Origin: Pomacea canaliculata | Lineage: Eukaryota; Mollusca; Gastropoda; Architaenioglossa; Ampullariidae | Assembly: GCF_003073045.1 (NCBI RefSeq) | Contig: NC_037590.1 | Location: 33,922,327 to 33,986,326, forward strand | Direction: 5' to 3' | Length of the DNA stretch: 64,000 bases | Shown: positions 11,601 to 25,400 of the stretch, one piece after another | Position numbering within the stretch: position 1 is the stretch's first letter | Layout of the letters: the number at the start of each line of letters is the position of its first letter | Notes under the pieces: model-generated | What the model was told of the DNA's origin: nothing | Database searches by the model: none | Seen by the model: only the letters and a program-made list of their open reading frames with translations | Program-made: the position numbers and the translations under genes

Positions 11601-14600
11601 CTTATAAGAGTTTTCTCCCTTAACTTTTTTTTAAAGAAAAATGCAGTCAAATGAAAAAAGCATAAGTGTAGACAAAAGTTTACAAAAATCTCCATACATA
11701 GAGGTAACTAAATATACTTCAGCTATCTATAGTTAGAGTTGCCATCAAAGCCTCAATCTAAATTGTTATTAGTTATACTTATATAGATATATTTATTGAA
11801 AGAATAACTGATTAAGCAATAGTCCAGAGCTGTTCTTAATATAAAAAATGCTTTAAACTAATGAAATTAGCTGCTAGTTTTTTTAGTCACCTGTTTGGAA
11901 GAAAGATTACAAAAATATTATTGCACCATCTGAAGGAACAAAACTTACAGGGGTACAAGTAACACAAGACATAAAATAACTGCTGTCTTATATGAAAAAA
12001 ATAAACATAAGCTTAAAAACATATTTTGCATACCTTTCTGTACATTTGTGCCTTTCTGTTTCACGCAAAATGTAGAGCTGTTCATGTGCACATATGTATA
12101 TATACACATGCAAGTAGACAGATAAATTCTTAATTTTGTTTATATGCATACGCTATATATACATACTATTAATATATAGTTTTCACAAAATTAAACAGTT
12201 TGAAGTACATATTTTCATCTGCAATTATCTCTAAAGAATCTAAAAGCTGTGCATTTACATTAAGCATAACCTTTGAGTGCTTATAATGATAGTTATATAT
12301 GCTTTAATAAACTGTAACACTTTATTATTCCTCTGAGTGCGTGAATGCTGCAGCTTCTCTTGAAATAGTTGTTCTTCATGCTGTTCTTATTTTATGACAT
12401 ATACTATTGCACATCTTACTGTTGCCTAACTAAACTTTCTTCTTTTTTTTTTATTTACTGCTGTGAAGCTATATCAATGTCACAATTGGTCCTTACCCAC
12501 CAAATGTGACTGATCCTTATGACCGCTCTCGGATGATGGCTCAGGTTTGGCAGCAACTTCTTAATGCTTCTTAAAGCTTGTAGCAAGAGCTTTTGCAGTA
12601 AAGTCAGTTAAACTAAGATTTTACAAAATGAGCCTAGCACAGCTGTCTTTGTTTTAAAGTTCATACATATTAATATTGTACCTGTTGTGAAAGTGAGAAA
12701 CATTATTAGTGTATAGGTCAGTGTGTCATTGTGTCTGTCCATCTGACGTGTGTATAAATGTATATGAGATTGTGAATATGAATATGAATGAAAGACAGAT
12801 ATAGGACAAGGATGCATTGGTGAGAAAGAAGTAAGCTTTTGACCTTTTAAAAGAGTATTTTGTGTCGGGTTTTTTTGTGGTGGGATGGGGAATGAGAGGT
12901 GAGTATATGAAAGAGTTACTGTTAAAAGCTTGTCAAAAACTGGGTCAGTAAGGTATCAGTTTATAAACTTGAGTTTACACAATTACTCTGTGAATGTTTT
13001 TTATAAGCCTATACATCATTAATAATGGAAACCCATACCACCACAATAAAAAAAAAACCTTCTGCACCGAGGGGTTCAAACTGACCTAAATTCTTCTTGA
13101 TATTTTATGTGACATACAGAAGGAAAACCAAGGCCATAAAAAATTACTGAAAGGTGGACCATTTCAACTGAATATGCATCCACAAGACTACTTTAATGGA
13201 AATCCTTACATTCTCACCAAGCCTTTGCCACCAATGAGGAAGACTGGTACTTCATCAGGTCCTAAAAATGTAACTCCATTTAAACCCAGCTCTCCTGGCA
13301 AAAAGGTATTAGTAAATAATGTAAAAAAATATGATGACATGCAAGAATTATAAATTTATAGATTGACAGGTGAGAAAGGGTGGCATAAGATATGATAAAT
13401 TGTTTTATGAAGATTCCAGGGATGTGGATAATTCTAATCATTTTCTGATAATTTAAGGCAAAAAATGTTGAAAACTTGTTATATCTTTCACTAACAGATT
13501 TGTGTTGAAGCACAAACATGCAAAGCACATACAGCAGAATACCATTAACAAATTGTGTTCTACACATCTGAACCTGTATTCTAGCTGTTACAGTAAACCT
13601 ATTCTTGTTTGTACTTTTATGAGCACAGAGAGGAAAAAAATAATCTCAGATTCATTTATCGTAACTCTCATCCTGTTAATTAGTTGCTGAAGGCTTCTTG
13701 AAATATTGTCAGATTTGTAAAAATCTCATAGATGTGGTGCATGTTTAACTGCGGCTAGTATATTAGTGCCCTTTAAACCAAATTTTTTAACCAAAAATTG
13801 TATCCTCAGTTAGTGCAACCGATATTTATGATGACTTTTTAAAGATACAGCGCAGTCATTAGAACACCTTCATTAAGAGATCTTAGCATATTCTAAAATG
13901 ATCATTTGATAATTCGAATTAGTGAATTACAGATTTACAGATAGGTATTCAATGGGCAAATCTTTTGTCTACTAAAACCAGCTACAATTAACTGCATATT
14001 GTTGGAGTGTTGTGTCCTTTTAACATCTTATCAATAGCAGCATTCTTGTTTTTTCAACTTTAAATGTCATACATATACACAATTTCAGCTTGGAGGTGGA
14101 AAACACGGTTCTTTTGACCCATATCCCTCACATTCAGTTGACCCATTTGGAGTGAAAATAAAACGACCCGTCAATGTGGTTAACAATACTGGCAAGATCT
14201 ATGTGCCACCAACAGGACCCAAGTCTAGACCAGTCAACTCTATTGTGGATCAGAATATCACAAGGTGGGTGATAAATCTCTATGCTTTTGTTAATTTTAA
14301 AGTTTGTTTAGGTGTTCAAATGATTTATAAGGGATTACAAACATTATCTTCTTATGTAACATTTTAATTTAGTTCTGCATTATAAATCAATATAAATTGT
14401 TTATACTCACTGTGTTTGGCCTATTTGCAGCTAAAAAAGAAAAGAAATTTTTAAAATGCATTTACTGAAGGCACAATAAAACATGCCTATACTTCTGAGA
14501 ATGTTTAAATCATTTGCTCATATCCCTTTAAAAGTCAAGGTTTGCTGCATAAAGTTCTTGTTCTTATTATCTTCTTGTTTTGTAGAAAGTTACAGCAGTG

Positions 14601-15263
14601 TGTTTTCTAACTGTGGGTTTGTACTTGTACTCAAGTGAAAGATTTAAAATATGTTATTTTACATCCCCATGGAAGACTTACACAATTTTTAAAGAGTTTA
14701 AAATTTTAGAGAATCTTTGACTGCATGTGTTCATGCACATGTGTGTGTTAGTCAGGGTCACCTCTCATTATAGGACCATCACATTTTCCTTCAGCTTGTG
14801 CAGCATGTTTCCTAAGTATAAAGGTTACTCCCACCATGACAGTTGGAATGATGATTCTACCCATATTACTTTCGTGTCTTATCCTTAACTTTATACAGGT
14901 ATTCCACATTGTGGATAAGTTAGAGTTTTGGTTTGTAAAGTATGCATAGAAGTCCAACTTTCTTGATGCAGAGTAGTGTTTGCAGCCAGGCACAGATGGT
15001 CAACTATATAACTGGCCAGGTGTATGCTAAGTGTTTTGTAACATTCAGTGAAGGACATTCTCATATTTTGCATATTTTACTCTGTATTATTCAATAGATC
15101 TAGTCATATGCAAAGTCATAATTTCTTCTTCTTTCAAAAATTAAATATGAGAAGTGGGTAACAAGGAAACAAAATTTTTATTTACATTTGTTGTAATGAC
15201 ATTTTTCTTTGTACTTGCAGGTCAATCAACATCCAGAATTATCGTGCCATGACAGTTATGTGA
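8601..15263 (+). CDS. CFAP96: Cilia- and flagella-associated protein 96 (C4orf47/UPF0602 family), 7 coding exons plus one alternative exon
   Basis: Small protein of cilia/flagella and the centrosome region; its biochemical role is poorly known. Exons: 8601-8694, 9874-10096, 10452-10589, then 11252-11327 or 12469-12544, then 13120-13305, 14089-14264 and 15221-15263. With one version of exon 4 the sum is 936 nt, or 311 residues, close to the human protein (about 309). Motifs shared with the vertebrate family, in order: DMERIGLFQEM near the N-terminus, KQMLPGGSKE, LQAGYF, NLGKPFMP, YGTIGGG, NPGKKGTGYG, LLKGGPFQLNMHP, FKPSSPGKK, GSFDPYPSHSVDP and PPTGPKSRPVNSI. Splice signals and phase agree at every junction. 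The gene faces USO1 tail to tail. AATAAA signals near 15965 and 16128 are candidate mRNA ends. Identification is firm. Confidence 0.95.
8862..8931 (+). repeat. Compound TCC/CAT trinucleotide microsatellite in CFAP96 intron 1
   Basis: Runs of TCC, CAC and CAT/TCA triplets with small interruptions. The apparent acidic and methionine-rich reading frames over it are products of the repeat. Confidence 0.75.
9040..9218 (-). mobile_element. tRNA-derived SINE-like sequence in CFAP96 intron 1
   Basis: On the minus strand an A-box-like motif (complement of 9179-9198, TGGCTAAAGAGCCTGTCACC) is followed by a degenerate B box (complement of 9147-9161, GGGTTTGAAAATCTC). The spacing fits a tRNA head, and a non-tRNA body follows down to about 9040. 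Boundaries are not defined by direct repeats. Confidence 0.5.
11252..11327 (+). other. CFAP96: CFAP96 exon 4a (alternative, mutually exclusive with 4b)
   Basis: A 76-nt exon preceded by TTTCAG and followed by GTGGGT. It completes the split glycine codon from exon 3 and encodes a 25-residue segment beginning YIGVTLGKYP after it. It ends in phase 0, ready for exon 5 at 13120. It is homologous to 12469-12544 and to the YANITIG segment of the vertebrate protein. Confidence 0.85.
12469..12544 (+). other. CFAP96: CFAP96 exon 4b (alternative, mutually exclusive with 4a)
   Basis: A second 76-nt exon with a long pyrimidine tract, acceptor GTGAAG and donor GTTTGG. It has the same entry and exit phases as 4a. 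It encodes a 25-residue segment beginning YINVTIGPYP, with about 11 of 25 residues identical to 4a (Y-I-x-V-T-x-G-x-Y-P pattern, then D-P-x-D). Using both exons, or neither, breaks the frame, because 76 is not a multiple of three. Confidence 0.85.
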
Positions 15264-18200
15264 CAATGCTGCTGTATCTTAAGACAACAATAACATCTTA
15301 ACCAAAATGAACATATATTTTTGGTTATGTGCTAACAGAATTGTGCACACACACTGTTTTTAACATCAGTGCATGTATCATCAAAGATACTAATCTTGCG
15401 GATTTGTATACTTAGGATAAATGATGATCAAATACAGGCAGGTAGCTTTCATGGATGCTTTTCACAGAATTGTTCTGTGTGCATCAAACTTGAAACTTCT
15501 GCCAAACTTTCGTCTGCAATGATCATACTGATAAAAATACTATTTATTTACTTACATTTAAAGTTGTTGACTTATTTTATATATGCTATAAAAAGTATAA
15601 AACCTTTGTCTACAATGATCATACTGATAAAAATATTATTTATATGTACTTACATTTAAAGTTGTTGACATCTTACATATACTATAAAAAGTAAAGAAAA
15701 TATGTACATTTATTTACATAATTAAAAACAAAAGCATTTTAAAATATCAACAAATGAAACCAGCATTCGAGAATATCTTCCCTGAATCTATTCACCCCAG
15801 GAAAAACATTATTTATTCAAACTTTCTCAGCACAAAATTAGATTTACAATCTACTATAAGATTCATTCTACTTTTTCATATTGAAACAGATGTGATGATA
15901 TAGTGTTTATTATAGGTGAGTTTTTTAAATATTTTTGTATATCTTTTGTCATAAATTAGACTAATAAAACCCTACATGAACTGCTGTTTCAAAATGTATA
16001 TTATATTTAGCTCTAATCATTGAGAGCTGTCTGCTTGCGAGGCAAACCCGATGTGTAATTGTGGAAGTTTTGTAAAATCTGTCAGAAGCATATTATACTG
16101 CTTTCTCTATGTTCTCATATTTGAAGCAATAAAATACTTAATATTCCTTGTAAAGAGCAAAATACGTAAAAGTTAAACTCTTAATGCATATGTGAATGCT
16201 AAAAGTATATAGTTTATTACCTTACGTGTACTGCTTTCTATCAGATCATTCTGTGGTGTTTTAGCTCTACATGTGGTTTCTACTTAGGAAAAAGAGCCAT
16301 CATTTTCTAGCGAAGTAAAAAATGTATTTGTGTGCACACAAGTGGAATATGAATACTGCAGATTTAGTTTATGAAAGGACTCCATATTGTCCATAAAAAT
16401 TTCCCTATTTCTACCTAGACTATTGTAACATATGTTCAATATTGAATAATTTTCAACAACAATATCAAAAACACAGACACTGTCAAGGCTTCTGCCAATT
16501 AGAGGAATGAGATGTTAACTAGACCCACCATGGATAACAGTAATATCACAAATTTGACTTCTTTCTGTGCATTGCAATATTTTTAATTAAATATCTTAAG
16601 GACATTGCTCAAAACTGTGGATAGGATACTGATATGCGGTAGCCTCATGTGGAACATAAGTAAGGTCTAGCCAGAGACCACTTTTTTGTCCACCCCATCT
16701 TCTGTAAGTGAAGGGGGACTAGGGGTCGTGGGTGGGTGGGGGTCTTCCTCTTGGTCATGCTGGCTAGCTGTAGATTAGGTGAACGATGCTGGGTGTATGT
16801 GTTCGTTCAATGGTACGCATCTCTTGTTTGTGTGTGTGTTTTAAATGTACAAAGTTAAGTAATAGAATGAGAACATTTCAGGACACTTCTCCGCACGATA
16901 TGTCAGTGTGAACAAAGCATTAAAATTTGATTAACTGTCAATACGTCTTCAGATTTTTTTCAACACCGAGGGACAAGCCAAGAGGGGAGAAAGTCGTAAT
17001 GGCTTGGGTTAGAGAAACTTGACGGAAAGGGCATGGATGTCTATTACATGGCTATATTACTTGTAATACATGGATATTAGTTCGGCAAGACGATCGATCA
17101 GTGAAAAGGGACCACCAGGACTGCCAGCTGTCGTCGTGAAATTCGAAAGACTGTATGCGATGTTAGATGCTGAGTTGCCTAGCTGTGAGGTAGAAGTTCG
17201 AGGCCAAGGCCGGCAGAAGGAATTGTCGTTCTCAATGGGATAAGGTCTTCTGCCCGCACTCCAAAGCTATAGGGAGTCGGGAGAGTTACGTCACATCATA
17301 GACGTTGGTCACATCGAGGTGGTGTTCGTTTGGCCGTTGAGCATCACGGGCACCTCCACAGAAGTGTCATCTGGCTGCCGCAACTGTCGGCTGGAGACCT
17401 GCTCATCACAAACATGGACCCACAACCTGCAAAGACTGAGACACAAGCTTGAACTGCAGTAACAATTGTGAGAGTGGATAGTGGTTCTAACGGGGAATTA
17501 ACACCACTGTAATATTAGAAGTACTGGGACCCTTTTAAATGAGCTAATTTGTTGTATGTTTCTGCCTGATTTGTATGTTTCATAAATAGTTATTGTCACA
17601 CCAGTGTCGTAGGAAGATGTTCGGCTTTACGGGTGCTGGGGTGGGAGGTGGAGCAAAGTACGATGACAGTAAACGACGTTCGCACTATGCACATTACGAA
17701 ACAAAGAGTGAATCCTGCCATGCACACACGCACATACACGTTGGTAGCATCACGACACATATATACTGCTTTCGGTGTTAAAAGACCAAGCAACACTAAA
17801 CAAGAAATAAAACTCGTAGAAAATGACTCGTTCGACTATCACAATCACAAAAAATATGCAATATTTAAAATAAGCTTTATAATCATATTACATTAAAGCT
17901 TTGCAAGTCAGTATGACAGAAGAACTGTCTGTATTCAATTCTATTCATGAACTTCACTGCCATTTCATCCGAATTTATCAGATCAACCCACTAACGTGCA
18001 CCATGAGGCATTTATTCAAAGGAGTCTGTGTCATGGAACTTCTCATATGTTTTTATTCATTTTAAAGCAGAAAACCAGAGTAATTGTGATAGTAAGATAG
18101 TTTCAAAAGCTTGTCGATCTCACTTGCATTTTCTCAGTCTTTGACTTATCTAACCCCCCCCTCCCATCACGTTGGTCTAGTTCCAAGACATGCATCGGAA

Positions 18201-19429
18201 GGGAAATAAGGTCGACACTAAGGTTGACGGAGGAAAAATTAGCTTGCAAATTGGAAGGGGTGGAATGATCGTTCTTTACAGGATCTGCTCGTGACTGCTA
18301 AAAACAGGTCCAGGTTGCGAGCCATATCAGCAGCCGCTGCGTCTATCCAGCCGTCCGTCTCCCTCTCCTCCAACTCTACCGCCAACCGGTACCAACGGAC
18401 CATTTATCTACTTTAACGAATGGAAGCTTTGCAACTACTTCCTCTTCAATCATGTCATTTCTTCTGCTAACAGGTGCAAAAAAATTACCTCCATAAAAGG
18501 GGGCAAAAGGCAAAACAAAAAACGATGACTCATTAATACTAGAAAATATGCTGTATTCAACAACTGAAACAGTAACGCTGTCATAACAATGTCATCTGCA
18601 AGTTTACAATGAATATACAAAGTTTCCACATAATACAATTCATGTACAACTTCAACTTATTCTCACTGCTGCTAGTCACAAGTCAGAGATCAGTGTCTGA
18701 ACTCAGATTTCTTGATCATCACAACACTGAAATGATATAATTTAACCTGGAAATAGCAACCTAACTCTTGTATACCAGCTCACTGCATATCCAAAATACA
18801 TTGCATTTGTACATTGCAACTGTACAGAAATACACAAGTAATGAAAGAATAAGAATCTTTGTGAAGAAACAGTGAAGTCTGCAAAGAGTAAAGTTCTAGA
18901 AATCACAGAACACTCTTTTCTGCAAGCAAGTTCAGAAATCTGGGTGCCAGAGATCCATGATGCATACAAAAAAACAATATAAAGAACATGAATTTATATC
19001 ATTATTCACAGAGTTCCTTTCTAGGAAAGTTGTTTTAATAAGCACATTTGCCATCACCCATAACACAATTCCTTGTCCCGTTTAGCTATGCGGAGCTGCA
19101 CTAATGTCTCTGTAGAAATAGGCTTCAAGCCATAAAAAAAAAAAAAAAAAAAAAATAGCTGTTCAAGATATTCAGGATCTTAAACAGAAGTGTAATGGTG
19201 AAAGGGTATTTCCTGACAACTCAGGTAATAGGACCATTTTCATGTGCAGGGTTGTCTCATGATATCAGAAGGTACCCAGAAGTCCCTGTTAATATCAACC
19301 AACTGTTATTTTGCATGGAAATATCTCATTTTGCATAAGGCAATCTACACTCTTGTCACGCAAGACCTTTGTGGGGAGTGCTAAAGAAATGACACAAGTT
19401 AAAGCCAACATTAAACCCTACACCATCTA
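15264..19429. other. Convergent intergenic region between CFAP96 and USO1
   Basis: It holds the 3' untranslated regions of both genes. Candidate poly-A signals are AATAAA at about 15965 and 16128 (plus) and its complement at about 18010 and 18053 (minus). A poly-A run lies at about 19135-19155. Short open frames at 17593-17896 and 18742-18969 have no family resemblance and no splice partners. I see no gene here. Confidence 0.6.
15504..15700 (+). repeat. Tandem duplication, period about 96 bp, in the CFAP96 3' region
   Basis: The unit starting near 15513 (TCTGCAATGATCATACTGAT) recurs from 15609 with a few substitutions and small indels, through the shared end CTATAAAAAGTA. It lies in the presumed CFAP96 3' untranslated region. 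Confidence 0.75.
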
Positions 19430-22400
19430 TCAGGCCTCTTCTCCCATCTCTTCCTCCTCATCATCAAATTCCTCTTCGTCTTCTTCCACCTGTAATGATA
19501 ATACAAAAGTTATCCCACCTGAGGTTCAGGCACAACCAAACGTTTTACGAAAAGACGGTGCACAGTTTCAAAAAAAAAAAAAAAGCCAGGATTTCTGAAT
19601 TGGATAAACACAATCCTGGAAGCAGTTTTATCTATCATCACTGCCTCTGGCTAAATTTACAGTTTCTGTCAGATAAACTAATCACAGTTGGCTTCCAAAC
19701 AACCCACTGTAACCAAAAACAGGACTTACAACTTGGCCGAGGTCTTTAAGACGTTGTTTGAATTTGTTGATTTTGCCATCCTGGTCAGCCAGCAGTACCA
19801 AAAGGTCATCTTGCTCCTTCTTTAATGTCTCCAGCTCTTCATTTAAAGACCGCTTATCTTCTGCTTCTGCTTCTCGTTCCTCTTCAAGGACCTTAAAACA
19901 GATAACAAAAAGAAAAAAATAATTAAGAAATAAAATAATCCATCTCTGGAGATATTAAAACCAGCTGTACCACCGACTTTTGAGGATTCTTACAAACAGA
20001 CTTATTTGAAAAAATTAAAATCTTTCAAGTTAAGCTCTTTATTGCAGCCATGGGAGATGTATCTTTTCTTCTTTTTTGGTCTGATCCCAGTTCCCCTAAG
20101 AACTGCATTATTATGTAATGGGAAAGAATGAATCGGGGAGGAAAAACTTGTTCCCACATCTCCAATATCTCTAGAGTTTTGCTAATACACTTTGATGACC
20201 AGAAACTGCACTATGCGCTACTAGAAGATAAGCCAAGTGAATGGATTCCATACCCTGATTTTGTTTGCTAGCTTTAGATTTTCTTCATTTGATTTCTTTA
20301 AGCGTTCCTGTAAGGATGTCTTCTCCTCGCTCAGTCGCCTGATCTCTTCAGTCATTTCCGTGACTCTTGAGTCCAGAAAACCCTGACTATTTGAAGAGTT
20401 GTTTTGCTGCAAAAAATTATAAAAAAGGAAAATACCTATGAATAGAAGTAAAATGCAACAATAGTTATTGTTGTTTTAATACCTTTTAATTTAACAAAAT
20501 TAGCCTACATGCTAAAGAGGTAATGGAGCAGCACAAAAACAAGAAAGTAAAAATCTTAATAAAGGGAAACTGTGCATGTATGTCATGATAGGAAATGAAG
20601 AACATGAAACCGAGTTAAACTGACAAAAGCTAGTCTCTAGTCTTGACATTTCCTTGAATGAACGTCACACTTTCACTAAACATCAGTAGTAACACTTACT
20701 AGCTGTAGCAAATCCTGCTGAGAGCCCTCGAGCTGAGACCTGAGGGTAGATATTTCGGTGTCTTTCTGATCACAGTTCACCCTCAGATCTTTCAGTTCCA
20801 TGTTTAATCTATTGATTGAGATCTGAAGTACTGCTGCTTCACTGGGGCTGTTCTCCTTGTTCTCATCACCAATCTGAGAAGCTAGGCTGGCTTCTAAAGT
20901 GGTGAGACTGGTGGTCTATCAACATAAACAGATACTGAGAAATGTTTTTTGTTTTTTTAATCCAATCTTTTATTTCCATGAGATCTTGCACCACAGCTAT
21001 TAAAGTGAAAGGAAAAAGAGTGACTATTAAAATTGTTTCCATGTTACAGGCTTTATTGTACATGCTGACATCAGGCAGACCTGATGGAATGAGTGATATA
21101 TAAAATGTCTTAAATGAGTAAGGAAGACTATTTATTGCTGCTTGCAGCAGGCCATGGGAGAAGAAACATCTTCTCACCAGTTGTTCTATCTGTAAATCTT
21201 TCTCTGCCACTTGAAACCTGAGCATCTGTATCTCTTTCTGAAACTTCTCTACATTATCACCACCAGGAGGTGTTCCTTGCAAATGGTTACTAGACTGGCT
21301 TCCTGAAACACATCAACAATACAGTCACTATCCCCCACAGTTCACTTGTCAGCATGGAAAGTTCCCTTATTAAAAACATATATATATATTTAAAAAAACA
21401 ACTAAACAATACCCACTTCTCTCTCTCTCTTACCAAAGCATCTGCAGGTACCAGGTGGATGCTAAAGCACTAGCTGGATGCTAACCCAAGTTGTCAGCTA
21501 AAATCCTTAAAAGATATTAGGTCCTAGCAGCCAGCTAACATGACCCTGGTCTACTAATAAGATCTAAACCTTCATTGTTGAGAACAAACCATGGTCTTCT
21601 ACCAGAAGAAATGCAGTACCAGTAAAATTATCTAAATGATCCCGGAGTGCTCAAACTTCTCAAAAACCTAACCTTTCTGGGCCTTTAGAAGGGCATTCTG
21701 GTCCTTTAGCTGTTGAACCTGTGATCTCAACTCATCAATAGTTGCTGTAGCAGCGGAGTGTTTTGACTGAAGCTCTAGGACACGTTGGGACATATCATTC
21801 AGCTTTTGGTCCTGTTATAACAGATTACATTTATTTTTACTTATAGCAACAGATACATTGTCCACTTAAAAAAATCAAAGATGGCCTAAATAACAGATTC
21901 AGAGGACACAGAAGTATTTTATTTTCTGCCACCTACAGGCCAAAGTAAAAATAAAAGATCCATGTTTGTTCTCAGTGAGAAAGAGACAGAAAGGGTTGGT
22001 AGATGTATTCTGATACTACTTTATTTCAAGAAGCTGATGAATGCGAAAACAGTAAAAGCCATTCTCACTTGTTCTTTAATGACTTCCTTATAGTTTTCCA
22101 CAAGGTTTTCATGTTCTCTGCGACTAGTTGCTTTTAATCCAGAGTTCTCCTCACCAGACACAGCAACTAATACGTCATCTATTAAAAGAGAGTAACATAT
22201 TTTAGCACCAGGACCATCTTGCTTTGGGAAAATTACACAATTTAAACAAGGAATTGTTATTGTCTCATATAAAATATATATGCAACATACCTGGAGTTTA
22301 ATTATTTAATAGTAATGATTAATGTATTTATAAAGCACCCACTCTTGCTACAGCAATCCATGGTGCTCACATGGACACACACTATGGCAGAATTGGAAAA

Positions 22401-25400
22401 AAAAAAATTTTGAAAAAAAAGAGAGCAGTAAATAAGGAGTGGCAGTTCAATCTTGGTGAGTGGACCAGAGACAGAAAAGGAATGTGGACCAAATGTATAA
22501 AGTCAAGTCCAATGAATGCAAAGCCTGAGGGGATCATAGAAGAGTGGAGAGGATGAGGAGATAAGTAAATATCAAGTTGGATATGTTGGTGGCAGGCAAA
22601 GTTATTAAGAGACCTCTAATGGAGGACGTTGACTTGATATTGAATGTCTTCAGAAAGTGGAAGTCAGAAGAGTACAGTAAGGTATGACTGGTTTTCTTCT
22701 TATAACAAATGAGATAAACAGTTGTGGACACATATAAAAATATGGATGGTAGAATCAAGAAGGGCAGAAAAAGAAAAGTTACTGTAATAGAGTTCCCAAA
22801 GTATTTAAAAAAGAAGACATCTTGACAAAAAATTTATGCAAATCTTCTGATTAATGTACTTTATATAACCCTTTGTAAATAACGATTTCACACTACATGT
22901 ATATGTTTCAGGCTTTGAAAGAAAAACAGGTCTCCACTAGTCATTTTAAGTAGCTTAGAACACTCACTTTCCAGATTCTTGAACAGTTTGGTAAACTCAT
23001 GATCGAAGACTATTTCACTAGGATGCTTGTAGTTAAGATGAGGTTTCTTGGCTGCCCGAGTATAGTTTTCGTTTTTTGCAACCTGAGTTAATTTGTCTGC
23101 AAAAACCTCTTCACCAATTCTGTTCTGTATTACTTCTTTTAATGATGCTCTGAAATCATCAATCAATCAATCAACCAACCTGTTTTTTTATAATTTGTGT
23201 CACTTAAAATTTGTTCTTGGGGGAGAGTGGCAAGGCAAAAGAGTAACATTATTTTCTCTAACAGTTTTATGACTTGGTCTAAAAGGTTTCTTAAGTAAGG
23301 AGTTCTAACTGGCAAAATTCGCAGTGATAGAATAATTAAATATTGATTTGTTCTTTTTTATTTTGTACTTCATCCTTATGTACATTAATCACTTTAATAA
23401 GCTTTCCAACTATAGTCAGCTTTTTTTAAAATCCTGTGACATACATTTTTAAAAGAATTATACAACAACACTTGTTCCCTTAAAGAACACATAAAAGAAG
23501 GGAATGATAATTTGTAAATAAAAGCAATAAATCAACATACTTTGTGAATGATGAATTTTGATTATCATTGAAGACCATACAAAGTCCTAGCAGGAAGGCA
23601 CACAGTCCTTGCACTATCAGTTCCAGCTCATCTCCCTCTGATGATGATACTTGGGAAATCAGCTATTGGGTGTTAAGGGGTACAGAGATATTTTACAGTT
23701 TTCTGACATGCACATGAATATATTTTTATGTTTCAATTTTACACCGCCGCTTCATTCACATTGACAATTACTTCAACCCCTCCCTCTCTTTATAAAATAA
23801 TTTTGTTTTGATAAAGTTCTGAACTGAATGTGCTACATATTAACATTTATGCAAACTAAAGAACTGTGCACAGACATGTTTGCTTCGCCTTTTCTAAGAC
23901 TTGTTTCAGCTTCTGTACATGCATGCCTGAATGTTCCCATACTCATATCTCCATGGGTTTACATTTCTTATATTCCCACAAACAACTATGCATCTTTAGA
24001 AGCAGGTACATCTATCCCTCTTCAAAGAAAATGGATACATAAGACACGTTGGCTGAATTTGTAAGGAAATGGTTGACTGCAATTGGACAATCTGCCATCC
24101 AGGTACACAAAAGCATCAAAAGACCTATGCGGGTCTGAAGTTTGGCGCCCTGTTTTTCAATACAAATAAAATTTTCAATGTAAATTGTCTTTCTGCGATA
24201 CTTACCAGACAACCCGACCAAAGGAGTTATTTAAATACAAACAAATAAATGAATTTATATGAAAAAACAATAGCACAAACTTTCAGCAGGCATCGATTTT
24301 CAAAGTCTGTCAATGTCACTTCTCTGTCCCTCCCAGACAGTTTTAAATGCCCTCAAAAATTCATACAATAATTATCACTACTTTTTTTATGTGCATGAGA
24401 CAGCACCTGATCTATGTATATCACCACTTTAAAGATCTAGCCAACTCCATAAAAAATTCTGTTTCTCCAAGAAAGAGTGCCAAAATCCATAACATGATTC
24501 TTAATATCTTGGTGACAGGTGAATTAGCTACTGAACCACCAAGTGCCTCTTTCCATTTTTGTTTTTATGTCTACCAGAGCTTCTGGCAATAAGGCCAGTT
24601 TTATCAACAGACCTGGGCCAGAATGTTGCAGCATTGTTGCAGGAGTGAAACAGGTGGGTTACCCAGACTTGTGGCCAGCTGTACCCTTAACAGTTGTCCC
24701 CTATTGTTGGTATTTCTACCAATCACTGCATGTAACAGGGCCACAGCTGCAAACCAGTTGGACAGTGAGTCTGTACTAAACAGACCCCCACAGAGCAGCT
24801 GGCCAGCTGTGATAGTGTTGACTGCAAGACAACCTCAATCTTTTAACAGCAGGACATGTCTAAAAGCACATTTATGAAAGGAAAAGAAAACATAAATGCT
24901 AATAGAAGTTATCAGAGCAAGCATGTTGTATAACCACATTATTAAATACTATTACCTTAAAAAGCAGTCTAAATCATCTGAAATGGCATTTTCACCAGAA
25001 ATGTAAACAAATTAGCTGCATGGAGTTTTAAGAAATATGCTTTACCATCAGCAGTTGTAGGCAAAAGTGTCTGGATGATCTGTGACTGACCAACTTCATT
25101 CTTGTACAAGAAAGACTGGAAGCAATACAACACAGCACACCGAAGTACAAATGGCTGTTTCTCGTTCACCATGGACATCAGTAGCACCACAATGGCAGGT
25201 CTGCACAAAGAGATACTCACTCTCAACCAAGAGCTTGTAATTTGAAATCTTTTCCATAGGCAATGCTCCCATGTCTGCTTAAGTTAAAATAGTAAGAGAG
25301 TAAATACAGAGTTAAAAAAATATGACTACAGAATATTTCTTTATACCCCAAAGAAAGGTCTTGTAGAAAAGTAAAAGTGATAGAGTAATAAAGATAAAAT

